64,000 bases of DNA from Siphonodentalium dalli (GCA_032622095.1 CP136066.1:202206978-202270977); one strand, 5' to 3'; counted from the stretch's first letter, positions 46,867 to 57,803 are shown. Notes: a model not told the origin generated them from the letters alone. A program made the numbers and translations.

Positions 46867-48112
46867 CTTCTGATAAGAAAAGTTACCGAATTACAACAAG
46901 TTGAATGCTAAAGAACTAACGGTGAGATTATTCAGAATTTAACCCCAAATGTATCATCCACATTCCTATCTATAGTTGCGATTCAGTGGCTTGTATTACG
47001 TATTATTTGAGAAAATGTGTATATTTTGAAACGTTTACAAAGAAATTATTCCTCAAGGTATTTTCAATGGAATATTCACAACTACTCACATCTAATTCAG
47101 AGTAATTGTGGACGCTGAATTTCGCTGTACAGTTGATCAGAGTTAGTTCCGTATATTTCCTAACTCCCAAATCACATGTCATGACATTATTTAAATTTGT
47201 GCCACAAACAACATCTTTTAAACTGACCGGAAAATGCTACGGTGCACTTGCGATCAAATATTAACAGTTGTGGTTCGCATCCGATCAGATATGTGCACCA
47301 GTTCCTATTCTGTGCGTATCTATTTGTCGAAGTTGTAGCATAATGATGGAGTATACTGACTCTTATTTTATTTCCAGCTGTTGTAGCAATCAGTCACACG
47401 ATATAACACTATTTATAATTATTTATGGTTAGGGATCCGCGTCGATATAGGGTTAGGGGCTATTAATCAATCGGTGGGGTGCGGTTTTTGGTTCTAAATT
47501 TATCGACGTCTCGTTGACAAATCACACACCCAAGGTTCCTTGACCCTTTTATCTCACATGGAAACGCGACAATTCAGTTTTCCATTGGGACTTTCCACCA
47601 CATCACTCTTCGGTAAAAGAACAATCCTGTTATCTATATATCTGCATGGGTGAGCAGAGAATGCATGTTCCAACGCACCATACGAATTGCTTTGCTTGTT
47701 TTGCAGTAGAAACATCTTTATTTACTCTGAAATATGAATTAAACGGAAAATGGTGAACATGAGACATGTGGCATCAATAAAATCATATATACGCATGTAT
47801 ACTATAGTATATATAACATGTAATATTAAAGATATGAAATAAATAGAAAACAAGCGAAAATTTAAGGGGAATACAAGGAAAAAAGTCATAGAACGGAAGA
47901 ACCATTTGAAACTTTTCATCATAACCAAATTCTCATTTGTTTGTGACCGTTTTATATACCTTTTAACAACATTGATTGCACCACCAGCCACTGCTCGATA
48001 CAATAACAGATAACACATACTCTCAATGCGCATGCATGCAAAGGGTCGGACAAAACACAGTGTCCCTTTAATAAAAAATATTTCCACAATTGATCGGATT
48101 GTATGTAAGGGT
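46867..48112. other. No gene; one AT-rich 121-codon frame
   Basis: A minus frame (47722-48087) encodes a Phe/Ile/Tyr-rich peptide with no domain I know. Upstream of it lies TTAAAGGGACACTGTG on the minus strand (48058-48073), which resembles a TTAA-element end, but no partner end was found. No other structure. Confidence 0.3.
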
Positions 48113-48205
48113 TAGAGCACAAGATTTGTTCTTTACCTGAATCAATCGAGTCGAAGACGAGATTTATTCTGGTAAAGAACTATTCGCGTGCTCTGACCTA
48201 CTTAG
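48113..48205. repeat. Imperfect fold-back
   Basis: 'agagcac' and 'tgttctttacctgaa' on the left pair with 'ctggtaaagaact' and 'gtgctct' on the right. Confidence 0.55.
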
Positions 48206-48763
48206 AGCACAATTGATCCCACATAATGCATTCAACTTAAAATGTGCCGTTGGGCGTGTTTTGACCACGACGCACAACCCATGGCCGCGATTGGACACAA
48301 TAGCCGGTTAGCTACGCCCAACAACGTGATTAACATGGACTGATCGCCGTTGAATGTGAATAGATATGTTCGAAACAACACGGACTGGTCCCACTTTGAA
48401 GCGTCCGTGCGATTTGTCTGTTATGAGTTGCGTGTGCCAAACAACGGGATAATCACTGAACTTTTCCTTCGCCAGCCTTGGGAATTGGTGTACTTTTCCA
48501 AAAATCAGGGAACGATTGCAACAATGGGATTGTGCACTAAAAATTTGTATCGCTCAATTAATGTACGATACCATTCTGAGTGATTCCATAGCGTTTGTTT
48601 TTATCAAACAAACGACATTTGTTATACAGGAAGCGCACTGGGGCATGTCGATTTTCACCGAAAGCGCACTGGGACATTCATGCTGTGTAAATTAAACGCC
48701 GTTTATGTTGAAAATTCATAAAACATTCCAGAATTCCACATCGTGTCATGATCAATATGCATC
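48206..48763. other. No recognised feature
   Basis: A 77-codon plus frame (48350-48583) has no known features. A short palindrome around 'gtttgtttttatcaaacaaac' lies at 48592-48613. Confidence 0.4.
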
Positions 48764-48890
48764 CATTCAGTGACATATTACCATCTATTGCCATGCATGG
48801 GGCATTCAGTGACATATTACCATCTATAATTGCCATACATGGGGCATTCAGTGACATATTACCATCTATTGTCATGCATGGTGCATTCGT
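48764..48890 (+). repeat. 39/42-bp tandem repeat, three units
   Basis: Units start at 48764, 48803 and 48845, each with 'cattcagtgacatattacca'. The middle unit has three extra bases, so every length is a multiple of three and the minus-strand 180-codon frame stays open. That frame would carry a 13-residue repeat (NAPCMAIDGNMSL-like). Confidence 0.9.
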
Positions 48891-48914
48891 TTTGAAGCGG
48901 GTAACACTTGGAAG

Positions 48915-50119
48915 GGGAAATTCCCGGTTCCCGATTTCCAATTGACAAGTCCCGAAATCCGGATTTTCAAAACCGGGAACCGGGAAATGTAAAACGTCCA
49001 TTGTGATGCGATTTGAGTCGGAACATAGTGTATTTAATAGTGTGTATATGTACGTTTTAAGCACAATCATGTATATCGTTTGATCGTTAGATTCGTTACC
49101 GTCATATCTAGTGTTAACTGCATGCAGTCTGCACGTAATTATAACGTTTTTGGGGCACCCTGGAATGGCCGGCATTGATAGTGTTACTAATATAAACAGA
49201 CACAGTGAAATTGACAACATTGTCTCACTCGTCGTTTGAGGTCAAACACGTACATCAATGCGATTCTGCGACATGATGGCATTACTGACGAGGCTTTTCC
49301 GTTTGTCGGGTCTTCTTTAATCTAGAGTCTAGACAGTGTTGTATATTTCAAATGACCTTGCACGGTTGCACCGAACGTTGCGAGTTTGCGAAGCTGTGTG
49401 AAGGTCGCTTAAGATGACGAAATCATGAGATTTGACACGCTTCAACATCGCACAAATCTCGCACAGGTGGAAACATGCAGCGAACCACACCCAACATCGC
49501 TGCAGAGTTTAAATTGTACGAAGCGAAAAACGTGCGGACGGAAAACTTAAATTTCCTATATGAAACCCTGAAAACAGGCAAACTGACATCTGTGTAGTCC
49601 GAGCGTAGCTTCTCGACTCTCGAGTGCTGGCAAAATTTCAACAAAGATTCGGTCACGATTGAGTGACAGTTCTTTAAGCAACCTTCTGTTTTTACGGAAG
49701 TTCTATCGCAAAACTTATACGTAAAACAGACGGTTGCTTAACGAACTTTCACTTCAGGAAGTTAAGGGTGATCGAGTCTTCGTTGATGCTGCTACATTGA
49801 TGACATTAACGGTACGGTACGCTAAACTACAGTACGATTTGACTTTGAACTGTGAAAATCAATCATGTGTTTATTTTTGTTTAAATGGCGCAAGAATGCG
49901 GCAAGATTCGCATGTTACTTTGTTGTTCAACTGTAAGTTTTAAAAGTAATTAAAGAGATGTTGCATTAAAACCATGTTGTGTATATATTTTGACATTCGG
50001 CAGTAAGTTATTATCATAATATGATGTCAACAAATAAACCGGGAATTTTCCCGGTTCCCGGATCCAGGGATGAAAAATGTCCCGGTTCCGTTTTCCAAAA
50101 TAAACCGGGAAATATTAAA
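48915..50119. mobile_element. Possible element with CCGGGAA-rich ends
   Basis: The left end region has 'aattcccggttcccg' and 'aaccgggaaccgggaaatg'; the right end region has 'ccgggaattttcccggttcc' and 'aaataaaccgggaaatat'. Both are self-complementary and complementary to each other. About 1.2 kb between, including a hairpin at 49663-49748 ('ttaagcaacc' with 'ggttgcttaa', 'tttttacggaagttc'). No transposase frame. Boundaries uncertain. Confidence 0.45.
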
Positions 50120-50329
50120 CTCTAATTGTGTTTCCAAATCTGACTTATCATTTAAATATTTCGTTTTTTCTATGAGTGTGAAAAAAAGCGCGATTGGTTA
50201 GTATTGTTATTTAGATGAACCACTAAATATGAGCTTTGAGGATTCTCGGAAATAAAAGACACACTCATCATTTTCAGTGACCGTGTTCATATTAACCTGG
50301 ATAATAATAGAAACAGAATATACATTCAC

Positions 50330-51310
50330 TCCAAGAAAACAGCGTCAAAGTTGGTTTCCCGGAGAACCAAATGCCAACATAGAACCAAACAGTTTGGTTA
50401 CACACTGTTTTGGTTCCATCTGGAACCATATTCTAAGTTTTGTTCTTCAAAGAACCCTCCGAATTCAAGGTTTTTGTGGGAACATGGCCTAGCTTAAATG
50501 CCCTATTTTAAAGTTAACAATATGTCCACGCATTTGGGGTTAAAATGATATTGGAAGACTAAGTCAAGCGGGATTTTCATTTGGAATAGCAATGCACACA
50601 TGCCAAGACTGTTTCGAGGCAAATGTATATAGACTCTGATCATTTGATTGCTGGTGGGGTTGTAAGAATGTCCAGAATGTATGTTGTGTACTTGATTTGA
50701 TTCTTTAACCCTTTGAGTGTCAGGTCCGATTTTTGTATCAACCCATATACCCTGTGCCAATGCATTCTCTTATATATGCGAGTCGACCATAGGTCGCCTC
50801 GCATATATAAGAGAATGCATTGGCCTAACAATTTTTCATCATTTGTTATTATTTTTTACAATTTTAATAATTTTTTCTTATATTCTTGAACTCTTTCAGT
50901 GCCAGACTTATTTTGTAGGTTTAGTGCTAGGGAATCTTACATTTTTCATGGGCATCAAAATTATTACAATGAATACTTGGTGATAGTTATTAGTTATAAC
51001 ATGCCCCCTAAGGTTTTATCCAGTTTGTTTTTAAATTCGCTATAGCATGCTTAAGCATACCCAAAAAAAATATCGAAAATAATACAGACCGTAAATTAGG
51101 GCCGATGAGATCGGCCCCTGGCACTGAAAGGGTTAATTTGGTTCTTCGAAGAACCAAAACATGTTTGGGTCTTCATTTGGTTCTTTATGCTGGTTCTTCG
51201 CGAAGAACCAAAACATGCATGTCTGGTTCTTCGTTTGGTTCCTCTACTGGGACACATCTGAGAACCAGTTTTGGTTCCCCGGGGAACCAAATTTTCTCTG
51301 TGTGTAGCTG
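50330..51310. mobile_element. GGTTC-palindrome element interrupted by a MITE
   Basis: Both sides of the piggyBac-like MITE (50705-51136) are rich in short palindromes: GGTTTCCCGGAGAACC at 50354, GGTTCTTCGAAGAACC at 51141, GGTTCTTCGCGAAGAACC at 51193 and GGTTCCCCGGGGAACC at 51274. 'agttggtttcccggagaacc' on the left mirrors 'ggttccccggggaaccaaat' on the right. The simplest reading is one element of about 550 bp split by the later MITE. Confidence 0.55.
50705..51136. mobile_element. piggyBac-like MITE, single 66-bp palindrome
   Basis: The MITE lies between TTAA 50705 and TTAA 51133, with ends CCCTTTGAGTGTCAGGTCCG and, inverted, CCCTTTCAGTGCCAGGGGCC. Contains the palindrome 'gcattctcttatatatgcga' with its complement (50757-50825), introduced by 'ataccctgtgccaat' as in the MITE at 10115. 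A further inner end-like word, 'ctctttcagtgccag', occurs at 50891. Confidence 0.85.
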
Positions 51311-51501
51311 TCTTCTCTTCATAGGACACATGGAGGGGTGACTGGTGACATGGGGTGTGATCTGTCGCGGCGGAAACATTACCAAAGCAAAGTTCGTCTG
51401 ACTGTTAAAGAGAAAACATATATACGGGAGTCCTGGACAAAGTTTGCAGATGGCGATATGGCCGAGAAAGGAATTCCTATGTTTCTATGGTACGTACAAA
51501 G

Positions 51502-51629
51502 TACAGTAATTCCCTAAATAATCTACTCCTTAAGCACAACATAATTATGGGTAATTTCTGACTAAATCCTGATAAATTACCCATAATTCTGCTGTGGTTA
51601 AGGAGTCGATTATTTAGGGCATTACTGTA
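51502..51629. mobile_element. 128-bp mariner-like palindromic MITE
   Basis: TACAGTAATTCCCTAAATAA at the left is mirrored by TTATTTAGGGCATTACTGTA at the right, and pairing continues through 'ctccttaa' and 'aaattacccataattctg'. The TA plus CAGT ends fit a Tc1/mariner-type (pogo-like) MITE. A solitary right end of the same family is at 37341-37378. Confidence 0.85.
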
Positions 51630-51774
51630 CAAGCAGTCATTTCATCTGTCGGGTCTACTTGATGAACCAGGTGGTATCGTCTAGCCCAGATATATTTATA
51701 GGGATTCAAATTTCATGGAATGAAGAGGGCTCATGCACAATAGCATACAGATTGTAATCTATATCTATATACAA

Positions 51775-51995
51775 AGTAGGATATGTCTGTCCGTCTGTCT
51801 GTTCGCGATTTTCCTCTCAGACCCCCTGATCGATTTCAACCAAATTTGGTGCGGCACCCATGCAGGCTGCATGGTGTTATAACTGCGTTAGATTTGCAAA
51901 CATCTGATTTAATAACAAACTAATTGTTCTCTCAGATTTTGAGATAGTTCATCTTGAAATACCAGGAAATTATGACAAAACGTGCATCTGACACT
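51775..51995 (+). repeat. GTCTGTCCGTCTGTCTGTT-type repeat and family E end fragment
   Basis: 'gtctgtccgtctgtctgttc' (51786) is followed by 'ccaaatttggtgcggcaccc'. At 51946-51990 'atcttgaaataccaggaaat' and 'acaaaacgtgcatct' match the family E left end inverted (18367 onwards). Confidence 0.6.
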
Positions 51996-52480
51996 TAAAA
52001 TTATTGCCACTTTGGGTTGATGCTTAGTTAGATTTTACTCAAACGTATTAACCATACGTACGGGTAAAGCGCTTTGTTTTTACTGTATTTTTTTGTTTGT
52101 TTTTTGTTTGCTTTTTTTATGGTGCCCACATCAGAATGAGCATGGGGATGCCACAGTGTCATGGGCCCGCTAACAAAGTACCATGTCTTGCTCACTTGTA
52201 TTATTCTAATGATGAACAGATAGTCTGCCCACACCCATGCAGAGCAGTTTTTGCCAGTTCAAAAATTTAAATAGTATAAAAAAATTGTAGTCATGTAATT
52301 ATAATATATTCATTATTCATACAAGAGTTAAGTTGTGACCTTTTGTAATATATATACCAAAATCATCCACGATAATCACGAATATCGCACCGGATTCTCC
52401 TCAGATATACCGTTACGAACCTACAGGAATGTGTCAAATGTTGCTATAAAACAAAACAGTCAGAATGAGGCTCTTGGGTT
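51996..52480. other. No recognised feature
   Basis: T-rich tract at 52077-52120; otherwise unmatched. Confidence 0.45.
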
Positions 52481-52700
52481 GGGAGAATGACCTGGTCATC
52501 GAAAAATCTCACCCTCGAACCAGATATTTGGTCCGAACACTCGACAAGCCTCTTATCCGGCCCAAATATCTGGCTCCCTTGGGTGAGATTTTCCCGCCCC
52601 ACACCCCAGGTCATGATGGATCATATTAATCTACGGACATAGCCATAGTCTAGACTCAAGACCTTAACCGGAACGTAAGAAAGTGAGTAATGTTACTATA

Positions 52701-53286
52701 TACCTTACTCGTATTTAAATTCGCGCAGTACTATTTTTCGCGCACCCAATGGTGCGCGAATTTAAAACTGAGCGAAAAATAGTACGACTCCCAAGTTTAA
52801 TCTAAACCGCAGTCCATATGAAATACAAGAGTGCTATGTTGCTGAATTGACATGTATTATGAAGGGTTGAATAGACAATTAAGCCTGCCCATGTATATAT
52901 TTACATTCTGCCAACCGCTATCAAGACCATTGTTCACAATGCCAAGCGACAAATCATGGTAACATATATATTGTTGAAATGCTTGTATAAGAACTACTAT
53001 ATAATATTCCAGGTCGCCACAAAATTATGATGTATGCAGTTACTATACTAGTTTATTGTCAACACGATGTAAATCCGCCGCGATTGTGTTTAATATACAC
53101 ATATACTATCACCAGCAATGACTAAGAACTGAAACATTCATCAGCTTCAAGATACATGTATATGAAACTATCACGAAAATATTTTTGTCAGTTTTGAATT
53201 CACGCAGCTAGGTGCGCGATTTAAAGTGCGCGAATTCAAAACTGAGCGAGAAATAGTACTGCGCGAATTTACATACGAGTAAGGTA
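52701..53286. mobile_element. TA-target TIR element, 586 bp
   Basis: The left end TACCTTACTCGTATTTAAAT continues into 'tcgcgcagtactattttt'. The right end is the complement over about 41 bp with two mismatches. A TA is present on both sides (52699, 53287), fitting Tc1/mariner-type insertion. Inside, 'gcgcgaatttaaaactgagc' and 'gtgcgcgaattcaaaactga' are near copies. No frame. Confidence 0.9.
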
Positions 53287-53523
53287 TAAGGCCTGAAGAG
53301 CTCAGAACTTGAAGATTACAAGAATCATCATCGAACAATTCTCCTGTTGATCACAAGACTAGCGGACGCTGGGATTGTCTTGAACAATCTTTTCATATAA
53401 ATTATCTGGAATTCAAAGGTGCCTTGCTAGTTCTCCAGTCCCTTTGCGGCGATGTCCTGGATGTCACATACGAATCGAGATGTATATATAATTCCACTTT
53501 CGTTACATACATTAACCACAAAG

Positions 53524-53820
53524 CTGAAGGGGTCACTCTCACCAAAAATAGTTCTGAAGGGTACACAGGGTTTGGAAATGTGCTGAAGGGTACACAGGGT
53601 TTGTGATCGGCACGAACACCATTACTTAAATTATGTTTATGAAAGTCTGGCGCCCATTAGCAGTTTGTTGTCAGTACACTTTAATATTCATTGGAACGTA
53701 AACAATTATTCTCTAACAGAAATCATGGCAGATACGAAAACTGAATGTCCTTTAGAACGACATTTCAAACCATGACATGTGTACCCTTCATCACTTTTTT
53801 GGTGAGAGTGACCCCTTCAG
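53524..53820. mobile_element. 297-bp TIR element (CTGAAGGGGTCACTC ends)
   Basis: CTGAAGGGGTCACTCTCACC is mirrored by GGTGAGAGTGACCCCTTCAG, and the pairing extends inward with 'aagggtacaca' against 'tgtgtaccctt'. The flanks do not show a clear duplication. Two 'tgaagggtacacagggttt' direct repeats lie at 53556 and 53583. Confidence 0.85.
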
Positions 53821-53900
53821 CGGTACTAAATAAATCATGCTTCTGCAACGAGATAACGCGGGGGATATGGAAACCTCGTGTCCGGACCAAATATCTGGCA

Positions 53901-54416
53901 CCTTGGGCAGGGGGGGGGGTGAACAAATTTCTTCCGGCACGTATGCCGGGGTGGGTGTGTGGTCAAAGTTCTGCTTGTTTTTTTTAGTGTTTTGGCAATG
54001 AGTTGGGCTTCAAAACCACTTTGAATGAGAGAAATAATGTAATTCTAACTGGTGAACTTACAGTTATCGTGTTGTATTTTGTTGCAAATTTTGAAATCCA
54101 AGATGGCCGCTGGCAGCCATGTTTTTTTGGCCGAATGACCTCAAAATGACTCTGTCCTATTTACATGTCCATGTTAACATCCATGATGAATAGTATGCAC
54201 AGAAATTCATATACAGCTGTTTACAGTGAATCCCCCCCGCAAATCTCTGCTTTAGTGTTAAAAGGGGGGGGGGTGGGTGTCCAAAAATGGTCGGAAAAAA
54301 CTGCCGAAAACGGAAAAAAAATTGGCGGTGGGGGTGGGTGGGTACAAAAAATGATCGAAAGGGAAAAAATGCCATACGTGCCTGAAATTTTTTTCCGACC
54401 CCCCCCCCGCCTTGGG
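53901..54416 (+). mobile_element. Family D copy 2 with target duplication CCTTGGG
   Basis: CCTTGGG at 53901-53907 is repeated at 54410-54416. The insert begins CAGGGGGGGGGG and ends in a C run. The empty site is seen in copy 1 of the host repeat (52567: 'tatctggctcccttgggtga'). With one mismatch the duplication could be 8 bp (ACCTTGGG/GCCTTGGG). CAGGG ends and 7-8-bp duplications point to hAT-like integration. 502 bp, non-coding. Confidence 0.85.
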
Positions 54417-54637
54417 TGAGATTTTCCCTTCCCACACCCCAGGTCATGATGGATCATATTAATCTACGGACATAGCCAGAATCTAGATTCAAGAATGATC
54501 TTAACCGGAACGTAAGAAAGTGAGTAATGTTACTGTAAAAAGCTCGAGGCTTGAATATTATACGAATCTTGAACTTTCGAACAATTCTCCTGTTCTATAT
54601 ATAGTCGGCGAACTATATAGTGTCGAATTAAGTGTTA

Positions 54638-55170
54638 GTTGTAAACGATTACAGAAAACTCTGGTTCATCCCTTCGGGGACATTAAAATGATTGCTCATC
54701 ACGGTTGATGTCTAATTAGGGGAGAATCCAATGAGACTGTGACAATAGTATACGTGTGAAATAAAGCGTATACATATATACGCGCACGTTTTCATGATTA
54801 TCGCGACAAATTACACCATGTCGCCATGATGTCATTAAAGTAGACTTGAAATTCGAATGTAAATTGTAAACGATTACAGAAAACTCTGGTTAAACCCCTC
54901 GGGGACATTAAAATGATGGCTCCCCCAGGGTTGACCTTTAATTAGTGAATCTATGGAGACTGTGACAGGAGTACGTGTGAAATAAAGCGTGAATCTATGG
55001 AGACTGTGACAGGAGTACGTGTGAAATAAAGCGTGAATCTATGGAGACTGTGACAGGAGTACGTGAGTACGTGAGTACGTGTGAAATAACGCATGTGTAC
55101 GTGCACGTGCTCATGATTATCGCGACAAATATAAACCACATGTCGCCATGATGAAATTAAAGATGGCACA
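54638..55170 (+). repeat. Direct duplication with 43-44-bp tandem triplication
   Basis: 'gtaaacgattacagaaaact' starts each half (54643, 54866), and 'atgattatcgcgacaaat' plus 'atgtcgccatgatg' ends each. In the second half, 'gtgaatctatggagactgtg' with 'gtgtgaaataaagc' is repeated three times (54944-55090), ending with 'gtacgtgagtacgtgagtac'. No coding function. Confidence 0.85.
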
Positions 55171-55499
55171 TAATGATTGCGATTCACACACAAATAGAAT
55201 TAGTGTTCCCTAATTTAACGCTGTATCTTACGTGACCATATGATTACATTGCAATTTGTGTTCTGATCAGACAAATGTCCCGAGCTAACCTCGGCTCAGT
55301 TGCATGCCGGTTGCAAATAGACTTTAGACATCGACCTTGACGAAGATGGCACAGTGACCTTTAATATTTGATGGGTGGAGTTGATTTTACGCCAGTCTGT
55401 TTCTTTGGGAACCGATATTTGTAACTCCAAGAAGAATTAGTAAGGTCACCAAACACCCAACGTGCATTTAATTATGTTTATAGAAATGAATATCTACTC
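55171..55499. other. No recognised feature
   Basis: Unmatched spacer. Confidence 0.45.
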
Positions 55500-55943
55500 T
55501 TAAAGGAACTCAATCCGATTCGATGGTCCCCATATCATCAGATTCCAACAACAGCAACGACATTTTTTTAAATGACGCTTCATTTATCAAAATCGATTAA
55601 TTGCCCAAAAAATAATGCTAACCACAGCCAACTATAGTATAAAATTGCCCAAATCCTGTTATTTATCAAAAACATTTTCAACGAAATTTGGCCGGTTTGT
55701 AAAATATCTAACACACAAATTCACTTGATTTTAGAGTTATCCATCTTCATCCGCAATTTGGCCCGAGACAGTCGGCTCGTCGACTTTTTTCCAGGCCGCC
55801 AAAAAGTACCGGTGGTGAAAAATAATAGATGAAAAAAATCGATATCTGATCACTCTGAGCTCTGCATGGTGGGTGGGTTCCCCGACTCGAATCAAGTATT
55901 TTTTACCCCCGAATCCAAAGAAATAATAATTTGGGAGCGTTAA
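55500..55943 (+). mobile_element. Family B copy 7, right end lost
   Basis: Starts TTAAAGGAACTCAATCCGAT at 55500 and is colinear with copy 2. It breaks off at 'ttgggagcgttaatt', where a fold-back begins. The normal right end (GAGTACCTTTAA) is absent. Confidence 0.85.
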
Positions 55944-56022
55944 TTCGTGACTAGACCTGACTAGAAGTGGAAATATTAATGTCGCGAGTTGAAAATTAAT
56001 ATTTCCACTGCTAGTCACGAAT
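55943..56022. repeat. 80-bp palindrome
   Basis: ATTCGTGACTAG pairs with CTAGTCACGAAT, and AGTGGAAATATTAAT pairs with ATTAATATTTCCACT. The loop is 'gtcgcgagttgaaa'. It replaces the right end of a family B copy. Confidence 0.9.
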
Positions 56023-56454
56023 GAAATAATATGGCATTCACTCAAAATACCATATGTGATAAGTGTTCTATTTATTATATGCTTTAACCATGTCGCTAAT
56101 TATTATTTTTAAAACTCCAGACAGAGTTATTTCCCATCGCATCGCAGTGATAACGGAGATGGCACTGTGTGGAGTTTGTGCTAAATTTTGAAGCATTTTC
56201 ACTTATAATAACACAGCAAATTAAACAATACACGGATACAATATCATTCGGCAAGCTACAGTTCAGCTGATTTTACCGGAAATAAGCTACAGCGAAGATA
56301 TCGTTTTTGAATAACAATATGATATCTTTACTGTCGATCTAGACACTGAATGCGATATTTACGTAGAGGCAATTTCCCACTATTTAATGGGAAGCATATA
56401 CTAAAATGAATATCAGTAAGATAGACAACTCTGGTAGAGGTTGAACTCAAACGT
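56023..56454. other. No recognised feature
   Basis: Unmatched AT-rich sequence. Confidence 0.45.
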
Positions 56455-57000
56455 GTGAATGCATTCGGAAACCTCGCCAGATTCCGTCACCGTCACCGAC
56501 TCGGCTTTAATACAACGACATGATTGGTTCGAACTATTTCAAGTTATTTTTAGGTCGGTGCCTGGGCCAAGTACAGGCGCGCCAATTTGAATTTAGTTGT
56601 ATTCGGTCGGTTCGTGGGTACGAAAACATTTACATTTAACGTCGAATTAAACAATATAAAAGTGTTGTCTTACAACACTGATATAGAATAGTCCACAAAA
56701 TATCTATATGAAATTACCGCATGACCTAAATTGACTTTTGTAGACACGTCCAATAGCACAATTGTTGCGAGGTGACACAATTGGTACGGTGTCACTGTCA
56801 GGCAGATTTACCGAAGGTCGGGTCATAACATACACCGTAAATCGGTGCTATCAATTGCATTACAATCGGATGGTTGACCCATGTTTCCGGATATTTGGTG
56901 ACCAAAGAACACGATCCATGCATAAATATTGGACCGAGTAACTCGTCAAATAACACAACGCTTAAACGGACTATGTTATGCGGAACGTCGGATATAGAGT
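56455..57000 (-). repeat. Family G copy 3 (longest)
   Basis: The minus strand covers both the part seen at 33950-34540 and the part seen at 44745-45030, which overlap around 'gacgtgtctacaaaag'. This copy therefore links the two others and shows the family is at least 550 bp. Terminal structure not found. Confidence 0.7.
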
Positions 57001-57144
57001 AGTGACATTTTTCTTTCAGATCTGGAAATAATCATCCGCGAAAAATTACTACTAATTACCACCAGAGGTCATATATAATAGGCCGATGAGTCCAGAATGA
57101 TGTGAATGGTGTGCATGTCGTCATTCTCCTGTGCATAAGATATC

Positions 57145-57654
57145 GCATATTTTCCGAGCACGTATGATCGGGTGGGTGGGCGATCAAGAGGACCCAAAAT
57201 AAATTTTGTTACCGCAGCTCAACAAAATAGTTCCTCCACATTTTCAACTATTGTTGGCCTTAGAACAAAGATATAATGTCATTCTAAAATCAAAACTACG
57301 TTTAAACGGTCAGTATATATAGATTGTTTCCCGTTGTAAAATTACTAACTATACCTGACCGACCTGGTATATATGTCAGTCCAGGTCACTGCTTGGATAT
57401 ATCGAGTAAGCAATCACTGCCAGACTGAACTAATCACACACGCACCAACATGCATGTAATATATAGTTGATAGGAAACAGACAGTATTTTTATTTCGTGC
57501 TTCTAGGGGGTGGGTATCGAAAAATGGTTGCAAAAAACTTTCTGAAACAGAAAGAAAAAATTGGTCGAGGGCTGGGTGGGTCTAAAAAATGGTAAAATGT
57601 ATAAACAAAAAGTATCGTACGTGTCTGAACATCTTTTCGGACCCCCCCCCCCTG
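57145..57654 (+). mobile_element. Family D copy 3, left end decayed
   Basis: 'attttccgagcacgtatgat' with 'gggtgggtgggcgatc' matches the left half of copies 1 and 2. 'gggtgggtatcgaaaaatgg' and 'gtacgtgtctgaacatcttt' match the right half, ending CCCCCCCCCCCTG. Two minus frames over it (70 and 90 codons) are artefacts. Confidence 0.75.
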
Positions 57655-57803
57655 TAGTAAGGGGTAAGACAATTTGAGCTGTCGTAATATGCGCGAAGAC
57701 ATACGAATATGACTGACAAAAATATACCTGCACTATACAAATTGTGTATTTACGTTGTACTGGGTAGGTATACACGTTGGTACAGTTTTATCATATTTGA
57801 GGT

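Larger units (their letters stand above)
52495..54600 (+). repeat. Duplicated host repeat (family I), both copies interrupted
   Basis: 'accccaggtcatgatggatc' plus 'atattaatctacggacatag' and 'taaccggaacgtaagaaagt' occur at 52600-52684 and 54434-54520. 'ccaaatatctggc' precedes each. After copy 1's 'gagtaatgttactata' comes a 586-bp TA element, then the repeat resumes at 53287 ('taaggcctgaagagctcag'). In copy 2 the matching point (54521) is uninterrupted, but family D sits upstream at 53908-54409. The left part (52507-52590) is an inverted pair around a short loop. Confidence 0.8.

Noticed and set aside
47722-48087. 121-codon Phe/Ile-rich minus frame
   Set aside because: Composition is what AT-rich DNA gives by chance; no domain recognised.
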